From NCBI GenBank assembly GCA_900320185.1, contig ONRD01000006.1, positions 1 through 62,481 on the forward strand: DNA of 62,481 nucleotides. Direction: 5' to 3'. Under the pieces are notes generated by a model. The model did no database searches, was not told where the DNA came from, and saw nothing but the letters and a program-made list of their open reading frames with translations. Below are positions 52,259-60,288 of the stretch, in pieces (positions within the stretch are counted from its first letter, which is position 1; each line of letters opens with the position of its first letter). Source of the DNA: an uncultured Bacteroidales bacterium (lineage in GTDB: Bacteria > Bacteroidota > Bacteroidia > Bacteroidales > UBA932). Made by a program: the position numbers and the translations under genes.

Positions 52259-52988
52259 GGTCCCTATAGGGAAAAGACTGTGCAGGTTGCTTCTGGTAAA
52301 GCTGCCCCTCTCTTTGATAGCCTTGTCCCTGGTCTGGGTGCTGGTCCTTAAATGGTGCCCCGTCCTGGTGACTCCCCTCATGGTCCAGCGCTCGATCGCA
52401 TACCGTTCGGACAAGGAGTTCAGGACAAGGAAGGTCTGGAAACCCTACAGGGAGATTTCACCGGAACTTGCCAGGGCCGTCATCGCCAGCGAGGACAACC
52501 TGTTCGAGAAACATCACGGCTTCGACTTCAAGGCCATCAAGGACGCCCGCCGGGAGGCGAAGGACGGGAAGAGGGTAAGGGGCGCGAGCACGATCTCGCA
52601 GCAAACGGCGAAGAATGTCTTCCTGCTTCCGCACAGGAACCTGGTCCGCAAAGGCCTGGAAGCCTATTTCACCGTTCTGATAGAGGCCATCTGGGGGAAG
52701 GAAAGGATCCTGGAAGTGTACCTCAACGTCGCCGAGATGGGTAAAGGAGTCTACGGAGCGGAAGCTGCCGCCCGGTACCATTTCGACATCCCGGCATCCG
52801 AACTCACGAGAAGGCAGTCATGCCTGATCGCCGCTTGCCTGCCCAATCCCCTCAAACGCAATGCAAGCCACCCTTCTTCGTATGTTTCGAGAAGGGCGGC
52901 TGCAATCTCAAGCCTGGAGCAGAAACTATCCTACCCGGAGTGGATCAGGCACGGGACTGGAGTTCCTTCAGGCAAGCGGAAACGTTAG
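52248..52988 (+). CDS. mtgA: Monofunctional biosynthetic peptidoglycan transglycosylase
   Basis: GT51 enzyme that polymerises lipid II into glycan strands. One N-terminal membrane helix ([21 protein letters not shown]) is followed by the five GT51 motifs: [18 protein letters not shown] (catalytic Glu), [44 protein letters not shown] (second Glu) and [15 protein letters not shown]. There is no transpeptidase domain. At 246 residues it is normal. It overlaps the GNAT-like gene by 11 bases at its start and the convergent purC gene by 44 bases at its end. Confidence 0.95.
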   Translation: MSNEVPIGKRLCRLLLVKLPLSLIALSLVWVLVLKWCPVLVTPLMVQRSIAYRSDKEFRTRKVWKPYREISPELARAVIASEDNLFEKHHGFDFKAIKDARREAKDGKRVRGASTISQQTAKNVFLLPHRNLVRKGLEAYFTVLIEAIWGKERILEVYLNVAEMGKGVYGAEAAARYHFDIPASELTRRQSCLIAACLPNPLKRNASHPSSYVSRRAAAISSLEQKLSYPEWIRHGTGVPSGKRKR

Positions 52989-53901
52989 CTTCGATCCTCT
53001 CCGCCGAATATTCCTCCTTGCGGAACGGGTCTCCTGTGATGTGCTCGAACAACTCGATGTAGCGGTCGGTGATCCCGGCCACGACTTCCGGTGTCATCGG
53101 AGGCACCTGCTGCCCTTCCCTGCCCTGGAAACCGTTGGCCATCAGCCATTCACGGACAAATTCCTTGGACAGCTGGCGCTGCCGCTCTCCGCGGGCGAGC
53201 CTCTCCTCGTAGCCTTCCGCATAGAAATAGCGGGACGAATCCGGCGTGTGGACCTCGTCCATCAGGAAGATCCTTCCGTCCCTGCGTCCGAACTCATACT
53301 TAGTGTCGACAAGGATAAGTCCCTGGCGGGCGGCTATCTCCGTTCCCCTCTGGAAAATGGCGCGAGTATATTCCTCAAGCTGTTCATATTCCTCGCGGGG
53401 CACGAGTCCGGAGGCTATTATCTCCTCCTTCGAGATGTCCTCGTCGTGACCTTCGGCGGCCTTGGTGGTGGGCGTGATTATCGGCTCGGGCAGCTTCTGG
53501 TTCTCGACCATCCCGTCCGGAAGGGGAACTCCGCAGAGGGTACGCTTCCCCGCCTTGTACTCGCGCCATGCATGACCGGCAAGATAGCCTCTGATGACCA
53601 TCTCCACCTTGAACGGCTCGCACTTCAGGCCCACAGTGACGGCAGGGTCGGGAACAGCCACCTTCCAGTTGGGGAGGATGTCCGAGGTAGCGTCCAGGAA
53701 CTTGGCGGCAATCAGGTTCAGCACCTGCCCTTTATAGGGGATGCCCTCCGGAAGGACGACGTCGAAGGCGGAGATCCTGTCGGTCACGACCATGACCAGA
53801 TAATCACCATCGATGTCATAGACGTCACGGACCTTCCCGACGTACTTGCCAACCTGCCCGGGCAGGTTGAATCCAGTTTTGACAATAGCTTCCATATTCA
53901 T
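52945..53901 (-). CDS. purC: Phosphoribosylaminoimidazole-succinocarboxamide synthase
   Basis: SAICAR synthetase of purine biosynthesis. Typical blocks are [20 protein letters not shown] and [17 protein letters not shown] at the N-terminus, [44 protein letters not shown] and [15 protein letters not shown]. At 318 residues it is the longer (eukaryote/Bacteroidota-like) version. Met 1 or Met 3 (53895) may be the start. Its 3' end overlaps mtgA by 44 bases on the other strand. recX lies 6 bases upstream. Confidence 0.96.
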   Translation of the reverse strand: MNMEAIVKTGFNLPGQVGKYVGKVRDVYDIDGDYLVMVVTDRISAFDVVLPEGIPYKGQVLNLIAAKFLDATSDILPNWKVAVPDPAVTVGLKCEPFKVEMVIRGYLAGHAWREYKAGKRTLCGVPLPDGMVENQKLPEPIITPTTKAAEGHDEDISKEEIIASGLVPREEYEQLEEYTRAIFQRGTEIAARQGLILVDTKYEFGRRDGRIFLMDEVHTPDSSRYFYAEGYEERLARGERQRQLSKEFVREWLMANGFQGREGQQVPPMTPEVVAGITDRYIELFEHITGDPFRKEEYSAERIEANVSACLKELQSRA

Positions 53902-53907
53902 ATCAAA

Positions 53908-54402
53908 TTATTCATCATCATCTTTTACTCCGGCTTCGAGGCCCGACAACAGCCGTTCCACCACAGGGGCGACGGCTTCATAGTCATATCCCCTGCCCAG
54001 GGCGAAGCGGAGAAGCTTGAACTTCTCGTTCGGGTCGCCCCGCAAAGCAGCGTACTTCGCCTCCAGGACCGAGACCATCTTCCTGAAAGCCTCAGCCTCG
54101 TCGATCTGGAGGAGCGCCTGCCTGGCCGTATCCCGCGGTATCCCCTTCATGACCAGGGCCGTGGTTATCTTCGCAGGCCCCCAGCCGGAAAGCCTGGACT
54201 TCTCCCTGGCGAAGGCGGCGGCATAGCGGCCGTCATCCACGAATCCGTCTTCCTGAAGGGAAGTGAGCAACTTCCCGGCAAGGGCGGAGTCGCCGTCAAG
54301 GGAGGCTGTCGCCTTCCTCAGGATGTCGGAACTGCAGCACTCCCTTCTCGAGCACAGGGCCTGCAACCTGCCCAGAACCTGTTCGTATCCTTCAGTCTCC
54401 AT
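53908..54402 (-). CDS. recX: Regulatory protein RecX
   Basis: Small helical protein of the RecX family, which inhibits RecA filaments. It has the three-helix repeats LQALCSRRECCSSDILRKA, LQEDGFVDDGRYAAAFAREK (with FVDDxxYAxxF, the family hallmark) and KFKLLRFALGRGYDYEAVAP. The start is set at METEGYEQVLG; the frame extends five codons further with no usual start. It overlaps the end of the patatin gene by a few bases, possibly coupling the two. recA is 3.6 kb away on the other strand. Confidence 0.9.
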   Translation of the reverse strand: METEGYEQVLGRLQALCSRRECCSSDILRKATASLDGDSALAGKLLTSLQEDGFVDDGRYAAAFAREKSRLSGWGPAKITTALVMKGIPRDTARQALLQIDEAEAFRKMVSVLEAKYAALRGDPNEKFKLLRFALGRGYDYEAVAPVVERLLSGLEAGVKDDDE

Positions 54403-54406
54403 GGTG

Positions 54407-56830
54407 TCAGAAATCAAAGCCCACCCCCAGGTACAGGCCGACCTTATGGGTCAGAGTCGACCAGTTGACATTAGCCTTAAGCGGACCGATTATGGAGTTG
54501 TAGGCGTACTGGACCCCCATGCCGGTCACAGTCTTGACGTTCCCGCTGCCGAAGTTCTCGAAATCGCCCAGGTCGTTCGCAGAGACTGCGAAATTGCCCA
54601 TTAGGGAGAGGTAGTTGTTGGTGCTCAGCCGCACCCTGAACTCTCCGCCGACTACTCCCAGGATGTTCTGCATGGCCGCGGCGTTGCTTACGCCCACGAA
54701 CGGCACCTGCTGTTCGATGTAACGGCCCGGCATCAAACCGCCGATGGCGTTTATGTAAGGGACAGGGACGTCATCGCCGATGAGGTAACGGATGTTGACG
54801 GAAGGAAGGAAGGCGATATGCTCGGTACCGTGGACGGCACGTGCGGAAAGCATCAGCACATGGAAATGTCCTATGTCGTGAGGGAGGCCGCCGTAGATCC
54901 ACTCGTAAGAGAGGACCGTGGAGCGTCCCCTGGTGGGGAAATAACCGTTGTCGAAGGAATAGTGCTCGCCTTTTATGAACGAGGAGAAATAATTGTTTGT
55001 CAAGCTGCTGAAATCGTAGTCACCGATGACGTCCTCGCTCATCAGCGAGTTTATCCTGTAATAGTCGCTCCGGATTCCGGTCTTGAAGAAGAACCGGGAC
55101 CAGCGGATGTTTGACAGGTAGAGGTCGGTCCTCTGGTTGAAATAGTTGATTCCCAGTCTGTTATCGCCGAGACTGAAGGTATTCCTATTTGTGTAGCGGA
55201 CCGAGGTCTCGGCATTCAGCGTCATTCCCTTCGGGGCGACATAGGAATAATGCAGGGACGCATAAGGATTGGTTCCCACCTTTCCGGTGAAGTCCAGCAT
55301 CGATCCCTGTATCTTCTGGACCCCGATCCCGATATTCAGCAGCACCGACACTATCTCCTCGGTATCGACCCTGAAACCGAACCCCACCTGGCTTATGGGC
55401 CCTTTCTTGCACTTCAGTTCAAGCCTGTATGGTTCCTGCGACCCGTGGAGTTCATAGTTGACATAGTCGAAAGCATTGGTCCCGAAAATGTTGGCAACGG
55501 CGTCCTCGATCTCGTCCTTTCCCATACGGGTGCCGGCGAACATCTTCATCCTGTCCTGCAGGAACAGGCTTTCCTTGTCGGAGACACCGGTCACCTCAAT
55601 GCCGTCGATCATCACTTTCCTGGCACCCAGGTCCTCCGCTTTCCGGTTGCGCAGTTTCGTCCCCGCAGAACCCGTCAGTCTGAGAAGGGAATCCAGGGCG
55701 GGAGCTTCGGCAAGGGCGGACTCATAGCCCTTGCGTATGATTGTGTCTATGCTTGCCGCGGTGAAACTCAGCATGTTGTAACCGGTAAGGTCGGGCTTGA
55801 GCGTCACGTCCGGGATGTCCACGTTGCTCTCGAACGAAGACCTTCCCATCAAATCGATCCCGGAATCAATGATTTCCCCAAGGTTGTTTATCTCCGAATA
55901 TGTCCTGTAGCCACTGGAAAGGTTCACTCCGATGATGATGTCGGCACCTATCTTCCTGGCAAGGTCGGTAGGATAATTGTTCCTCATGCCGCCGTCGACG
56001 AGTACCATCCCGTCAGTCTTGACGGGAGCGAACAGCCCCGGGATGGACATGGTCGAACGCAGCGCCGTGTTGATCTTGCCCCTGGTCCAGATCTTCGCCG
56101 TCCCGGTCACCAGGTCGGTGGCAACGCAGATGAAAGGAATCGGAAGGTCGTAGAAATCTATCTCGTCCTGGTAGCCGACGGACATGGAACTGAATATGTT
56201 GCTTACGTTCTGGCCGTAAACCATCCCGGAAGGGAGGCTTCCGAGGATGTTGTCCTTGACCAAGTCCGAAGCATCCGCCTGGTCGGCGCCGAAGTGCAGC
56301 TGGTCGTCCGAGCGCCTTGGATAGCGGTTGTCGTCTTCCTTCTGCCGGATATAGTCGTCCTTCGAATAATAGAAGGGGAACGAGACCACGAACTTCTCCT
56401 TGTACTTGACCCTGGTGTAGGAGAGATAGTCCCTCGGAACCTTGTCGCTGAGGGCCATGTCCCAGTCTATACCCCGGATGAGCGTGTCCAGCTGGCCGGC
56501 ATCATAGCCAAGGCTGTACAAGCCTCCGACCAGGCCGCCCATGCTGGTGCCGAGCACAACATCCACCGGCATGCCTATGGATTCAAGGTAACGTATCACG
56601 CCCACATGGGCAGCCCCCTTGGCGCCTCCTCCGCTGAGGACAAGCGCTACGGTGGGACGCTTCTCGCTCTTGCGGACCTCGGCCAGTTTAGAGCGGATCT
56701 TCTCCACCCGAAGGTCCCTTGCCTCGCGTTCCTCATCGAGGCGGGCATGCTGCGACTGCCCGACCGCCGCCGGCATGGAAGCAAGCAGCAGGAACGCCAC
56801 AAGAGTCGCTATTCTGTCAAGATTTCCCAT
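54407..56830 (-). CDS. Patatin-like phospholipase with C-terminal outer membrane barrel
   Basis: PlpD-like two-part protein. The start is set at MGNLDRIATLVAFLLLASMP, a signal peptide. The patatin domain (residues about 60-330) has the oxyanion loop SGGGAKGAAHVGV, the nucleophile elbow GTSMGGLVGG, and the catalytic Asp in DGGMRNNYP. A POTRA-like segment (VMIDGIEVTGVSDKESLFLQ) precedes a barrel of about 300 residues ending in LYLGVGFDF, the Phe-terminal OMP signature. This is a type Vd-like secretion layout; in Bacteroidota many such proteins keep the lipase at the surface or periplasm. It lies between rlmN (2-base gap) and recX. Confidence 0.92.
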   Translation of the reverse strand: MGNLDRIATLVAFLLLASMPAAVGQSQHARLDEEREARDLRVEKIRSKLAEVRKSEKRPTVALVLSGGGAKGAAHVGVIRYLESIGMPVDVVLGTSMGGLVGGLYSLGYDAGQLDTLIRGIDWDMALSDKVPRDYLSYTRVKYKEKFVVSFPFYYSKDDYIRQKEDDNRYPRRSDDQLHFGADQADASDLVKDNILGSLPSGMVYGQNVSNIFSSMSVGYQDEIDFYDLPIPFICVATDLVTGTAKIWTRGKINTALRSTMSIPGLFAPVKTDGMVLVDGGMRNNYPTDLARKIGADIIIGVNLSSGYRTYSEINNLGEIIDSGIDLMGRSSFESNVDIPDVTLKPDLTGYNMLSFTAASIDTIIRKGYESALAEAPALDSLLRLTGSAGTKLRNRKAEDLGARKVMIDGIEVTGVSDKESLFLQDRMKMFAGTRMGKDEIEDAVANIFGTNAFDYVNYELHGSQEPYRLELKCKKGPISQVGFGFRVDTEEIVSVLLNIGIGVQKIQGSMLDFTGKVGTNPYASLHYSYVAPKGMTLNAETSVRYTNRNTFSLGDNRLGINYFNQRTDLYLSNIRWSRFFFKTGIRSDYYRINSLMSEDVIGDYDFSSLTNNYFSSFIKGEHYSFDNGYFPTRGRSTVLSYEWIYGGLPHDIGHFHVLMLSARAVHGTEHIAFLPSVNIRYLIGDDVPVPYINAIGGLMPGRYIEQQVPFVGVSNAAAMQNILGVVGGEFRVRLSTNNYLSLMGNFAVSANDLGDFENFGSGNVKTVTGMGVQYAYNSIIGPLKANVNWSTLTHKVGLYLGVGFDF

Positions 56831-56832
56831 AG

Positions 56833-57885
56833 TCAACGTTCTTTCAGTCCTGCGCCGTGCTCGCCGGCTAGCATCCCGCACGCGGCAAGGATATCCTCTC
56901 CCCTCGATGCCCTGATGGTGGCGGTTATCCCATGGTTGGACAGCCTGTCGCGGAAGTTCTCCATCACCACCGCGGGCGAAGTCTCGTAAGGGGCGCCGGG
57001 TATCTTGTGGAAGCGGATCAGGTTGACCCTGCACTCAAGTCCACGGAGCAGCCTGATCAGGGCATCGGCGTGCCTCTTGGTGTCATTGATGCCAGAGAAC
57101 ATGGTGTATTCGAAGCTGACGCGCCTCTGGCCGGTGAAGTCATACTGGCGGAGAAGTCCTATCACATCTTCCAGTGGCCAGGCTTTCTGGACCGGCATCA
57201 AGTCCAGACGTTCGTCCGGGAAAGGATCGTGGAGGCTGACCGCCACATGGCAACGCGTTCCGTCAAGGAAAGCCTTGAGGTTCGGTATGACGCCTATGGT
57301 GCTCAGGGTGATCCGCTTGGGGCTCCAGGCGAATCCCCAGTCCGCAGTCAGGACCTCGACGGCACGCATGACATTGCCGAAATTGTCCAACGGTTCGCCC
57401 ATCCCCATGAACACGGCGTTGGTCAGCGAGCGTGATTCATCGATGGATATGAACTGGGACAGGATGTCTGCGGGGGAAAGGTTACCGTGGAAACCCTGGC
57501 GCCCGGTCATGCAGAACTTGCAGCCCATCCGGCATCCTGCCTGGGATGAGACGCAGATGGTCCTGCGGTCATCGTCCGGGATCATCACGGCCTCCACCGA
57601 ACTGTCTTCGAAGCCACCGGCAAGAGGGCACCGCACCGGGAAGAGGTATTTCCTGGTACCGTCCGAAGAGACGCTGCATGCTGAAGGTGCTGTCAGGCCC
57701 AGGTCATAGCGGTCCTTCAGGGCCTCCCTTCCCGCCTTGGAGATGTCGGTCATCGCATCTATGGAAGATACCCTTCCGACGTACAGCCAGCGCGCGATCT
57801 GTTTGGCAGAAAACTGCGGCAGACCGCATTCCAGGGCAACAGCCTTGAGTTCTCCGGGGGTTTTTCCAAGCAGTTTTTCCTTCAT
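56833..57885 (-). CDS. rlmN: 23S rRNA (adenine2503-C2)-methyltransferase
   Basis: Radical SAM enzyme that methylates A2503 of 23S rRNA and A37 of some tRNAs. The cluster motif CRMGCKFC and the second Cys near the C-terminus (NDTKRHA region and the late ILAACGML block) are present, with GMGEPLDNF and RITLSTIGVIPNL as further family motifs. The open frame extends to 57912, but a -7 element (57910-57917) overlaps that first codon, so I favour the third Met (MKEKLLGKTPGELKA) at 57885. It is divergent from recA. Confidence 0.93.
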   Translation of the reverse strand: MKEKLLGKTPGELKAVALECGLPQFSAKQIARWLYVGRVSSIDAMTDISKAGREALKDRYDLGLTAPSACSVSSDGTRKYLFPVRCPLAGGFEDSSVEAVMIPDDDRRTICVSSQAGCRMGCKFCMTGRQGFHGNLSPADILSQFISIDESRSLTNAVFMGMGEPLDNFGNVMRAVEVLTADWGFAWSPKRITLSTIGVIPNLKAFLDGTRCHVAVSLHDPFPDERLDLMPVQKAWPLEDVIGLLRQYDFTGQRRVSFEYTMFSGINDTKRHADALIRLLRGLECRVNLIRFHKIPGAPYETSPAVVMENFRDRLSNHGITATIRASRGEDILAACGMLAGEHGAGLKER

Positions 57886-57909
57886 GGCGTCAGGTTTTTC
57901 CATCGATTG

Positions 57910-57917
57910 CAAAATTA
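57910..57917 (-). promoter_or_regulatory. Probable -7 element for rlmN
   Basis: The minus strand reads TAATTTTG, matching TAnnTTTG. It sits across the longest possible rlmN start codon, which supports the shorter start at 57885. Confidence 0.4.
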
Positions 57918-57951
57918 GCGAAAAATAATGGCAGATTTACAGTTAATTTAA

Positions 57952-57959
57952 TAACTTTG
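57952..57959 (+). promoter_or_regulatory. Probable -7 element for recA
   Basis: TAACTTTG matches the -7 consensus, about 52 bases before recA. No clear TTTG at -33 and no recognisable SOS box, so the regulation of recA cannot be read here. Confidence 0.5.
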
Positions 57960-58011
57960 CGAGAAGGGGGACATCTTTTCCCCCGTTTTGACAATTTAAC
58001 ACCTATACATT

Positions 58012-59040
58012 ATGGCAAAAGAGGCAGAGGCAAAGGCCGCAGACATCAACGCCGCAAAACTGAAGGCGCTGCAGGCCACGATCGACAAGATTGAGAAAGA
58101 TTATGGGAAAGGGACGATCATGAAGCTGGGAGATCAGCCACAATGGGACGTACAGGTCATTCCGAGCGGCTCAGTCGCGCTCGACCACGCGCTTGGGATA
58201 GGCGGTTATCCCAGGGGAAGGATCATCGAGATCTACGGACCCGAATCCAGCGGCAAGACCACCCTGGCGATCCATGCGATCGCCCAGGCCCAGAAGACCG
58301 GCGGCATCGCAGCGATGATCGATGCCGAACATGCGTTTGACAGGACATATGCGAAGGCTCTCGGAGTCAACCTCGAGACCTTGCTGATTTCGCAGCCGGA
58401 CAACGGCGAGCAGGCCCTCGAGATAGCCGACAACCTGATCCGCTCGGGAGCGGTCGACATCGTGGTGATCGACTCGGTCGCCGCCCTGACCCCCAAGGCG
58501 GAGATCGAAGGCGAGATGGGAGACAACAAGGTCGGACTCCAGGCAAGACTGATGAGCCAGGCCCTCCGCAAACTCACGGCGAACATCTCCAAGACCAATA
58601 CCTGCTGCATATTCATCAACCAGCTAAGGGAAAAGATCGGCATCATGTTCGGCAACCCCGAGACCACCACGGGTGGCAACGCCCTCAAATTCTACGCTTC
58701 AGTGCGCATCGACGTCCGCAGGATCACCCAGCTCAAGGACGGTGAGGAAGCCCTCGGCAACAGGACGAGGGTCAAGGTGGTCAAGAACAAGATGGCTCCA
58801 CCTTTCAAGAAGGCCGAGTTCGACATAGTCTATGGCCAGGGAATATCCAAGGCCGGGGAACTCGTGGACCTTGGAGTCGAGTTCGGGATCATCGGCAAGA
58901 GCGGTTCCTGGTTCTCCTACAACGACCAGAAACTGGCCCAGGGACGCGAAGCCACCAAACAACTTCTCAGGGACAACCCCGAACTGGCCGACGAAATCGA
59001 GGCCAGGATAAGGGAGGCCCTGAAGGAGACGAAGGACTGA
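58012..59040 (+). CDS. recA: Recombinase A
   Basis: RecA strand-exchange ATPase. Walker A is GPESSGKTT (residues 76-84), the catalytic Glu region is DAEHAFD, Walker B is [12 protein letters not shown], and the loop L2 signature is [20 protein letters not shown]. At 342 residues it is normal. A strong hairpin terminator follows at once. Its last 30 bases plus 3 beyond the stop are duplicated perfectly at 60252-60284. Confidence 0.99.
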   Translation: MAKEAEAKAADINAAKLKALQATIDKIEKDYGKGTIMKLGDQPQWDVQVIPSGSVALDHALGIGGYPRGRIIEIYGPESSGKTTLAIHAIAQAQKTGGIAAMIDAEHAFDRTYAKALGVNLETLLISQPDNGEQALEIADNLIRSGAVDIVVIDSVAALTPKAEIEGEMGDNKVGLQARLMSQALRKLTANISKTNTCCIFINQLREKIGIMFGNPETTTGGNALKFYASVRIDVRRITQLKDGEEALGNRTRVKVVKNKMAPPFKKAEFDIVYGQGISKAGELVDLGVEFGIIGKSGSWFSYNDQKLAQGREATKQLLRDNPELADEIEARIREALKETKD

Positions 59041-59043
59041 CGC
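59011..59043 (+). repeat. 33-base direct repeat at the recA 3' end, copy 1
   Basis: The last 30 bases of recA, including the stop, plus CGC, identical to 60252-60284. The two copies bracket 1208 bases. Confidence 0.9.
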
Positions 59044-59067
59044 GGCGATACCTTTCGCAGAATGGCG

Positions 59068-59097
59068 AGGTCGACCAAAATGGTCGACCTTTTTTTT
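59068..59097 (+). terminator. Rho-independent terminator of recA
   Basis: AGGTCGACCA-AAA-TGGTCGACCT, a perfect 10-base stem, followed by seven T residues. Confidence 0.9.
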
Positions 59098-59114
59098 GGT
59101 TGATCATTGACGGA

Positions 59115-59150
59115 GACTGATGAATCCGCTGACTTTGAGGCCTCCTCTTC
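59115..59150 (+). repeat. Degenerate copy of the shared terminator hairpin
   Basis: GACTTTGAGGCCTCCTCTTC at its end matches the 3' arm of the hairpins after tRNA-Gly and ssrA, but the 5' arm is too degraded to pair well. Probably a relic. Confidence 0.5.
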
Positions 59151-59195
59151 ATTTATAGTTGACGGGCTGCAGGGTGACGGGCTGCCGTAAGCAGT

Positions 59196-59281
59196 ATTGT
59201 CCTTCGGACCTTCCGCTTCGCTCCATCCCTCCCACTGCGCTGCGCTTGTGGGTCCCTCCCGCTTACGGCCGCGGGTGGCCA
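59196..59281. repeat. Intergenic GC-rich repeat, copy B
   Basis: Second copy of the repeat at 26906-26987, sharing CCTTCCGCTTCGCTCCATCC. It again lies shortly after a hairpin terminator. Confidence 0.6.
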
Positions 59282-59428
59282 GGGTCCTCAGGACAACACC
59301 GCTTGCGGCCTGCTCATATCCTCTTCACCCCACACGTCTGTAGATGGCTTGGGTTTCAGGCGGAACCTGTCCACAAAAACAGGCCCTCAGCGTAAAAGAC
59401 TTAAGTATGCCGTCATTCTGGCGACGTA

Positions 59429-59454
59429 GTCATCCTGAGCGAAGCGAAGAATCT
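59429..59454. repeat. REP-like sequence
   Basis: GTCATCCTGAGCGAAGCGAA is a short sequence known as a recurring intergenic repeat in many unrelated bacteria, usually as part of a palindrome pair. Only one arm is evident here. The stretch 59282-59484 around it holds no gene that I can support. Confidence 0.5.
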
Positions 59455-59484
59455 TCCCGGCATGTGCCCGATAAGCAAACATTT

Positions 59485-59730
59485 TTTGTACCGACCAACG
59501 AGGTGGGGTGCCGAGTTATTGATGAATCTGAATATCTTGGGTTCTCTTGGTCAACTTACTTTCAAATAGCTAACACGCACCAAAAAGATAAACATCTCAT
59601 TATTAGCATATTACAAAACTACAGCGTGTGAAGGTCCCTCAAAATACAGCCCACCTATCACGTTAACGAAAATTAATACATTGATTTACAGCCTATTGCC
59701 AAAACCAGGCGTGTGAGCTATTTGAAAACT
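59485..59730 (+). mobile_element. MITE-like repeat element, copy 2
   Basis: Similar over its whole 246 bases to the minus strand of 42018-42260. Inner inverted repeats are TTTCAAATAGCTAACACGC (59560-59578) and GCGTGTGAGCTATTTGAAA (59709-59727), with one mismatch. The best conserved inner part is AGATAAACATCTCATTATTA and the bases that follow. No open frame. It sits 60 bases from a truncated tyrosine recombinase gene, in the repeat island after recA. Confidence 0.7.
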
Positions 59731-59790
59731 AACTACTCATTGTTCAACCTCGGTAAACTCATATCAGAACTAGACATCCCCCCGCCGGCC

Positions 59791-60249
59791 TCATTTCCTC
59801 GGATGGTGCTCCAGGACGGCCCTCTGCCAGGTCGAGGAGTCGATGTGGGTGTATATTTCCGTGGTGAGGATGCTCTCGTGTCCGAGCATCTCCTGGACGA
59901 CACGCAAGTCGGCCCCGTTTTCTATAAGATGTGTCGCGAAACTGTGACGGAAAGTGTGCGGGGATATTTCCTTGTGGATTCCGGCAAGCATCGCCTGCTT
60001 TTTCACCATCGAGAAAAGAGCCACCCTGCTGAGTTTCTTCCCGAAACGGTTCAGGAACAGGATGTCGTCGAACTGCGGAGATGCACTCTGAGGCCTGACA
60101 CCGAGATATTCGGAAACCGCCCTGGCCGCCATCTCCCCAAGGGGTACGACCCTCTCCTTGTTGCCCTTCCCTATCACGCTCACGAACCCCTCTTCAAGGA
60201 ATATCCTGAATATCCTGAGGTCGGAGGCCTCGGACACACGAAGGCCGCA
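59791..60249 (-). pseudogene. XerD-like tyrosine recombinase, C-terminal remnant
   Basis: Only the C-terminal half of a Xer/integrase-type recombinase remains. The frame reads CGLRVSEASDLR at its upstream edge, the expected context of the first catalytic Arg, then VIGKGNKERVVP (Lys), SPHTFRHSFATHL (His-x-x-Arg), EMLGHESI (His) and EIYTHID (nucleophile Tyr). A stop codon (TAA) lies immediately before CGLR, at the boundary with the copied recA tail. About 150 N-terminal residues (core-binding domain) are missing. A GTG at 60237 could start a 148-residue product, but without the DNA-clamping domain it should not recombine. The full-length xerC at 16868 is a separate, intact gene. Confidence 0.85.
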
Positions 60250-60251
60250 TT

Positions 60252-60284
60252 AGGGAGGCCCTGAAGGAGACGAAGGACTGACGC
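60252..60284 (+). repeat. 33-base direct repeat of the recA 3' end, copy 2
   Basis: Identical to 59011-59043. It lies between the broken upstream edge of the XerD remnant and the stop of the TonB receptor gene. Confidence 0.9.
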
Positions 60285-60288
60285 CCTG

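Noticed and set aside
52861-54468. Plus-strand frame of 535 codons
   Set aside because: Antisense to purC and recX, both of which are certain.
55250-56989. Very long plus-strand frame (579 codons)
   Set aside because: Shadow of the patatin/barrel gene, a common effect in GC-rich coding DNA.
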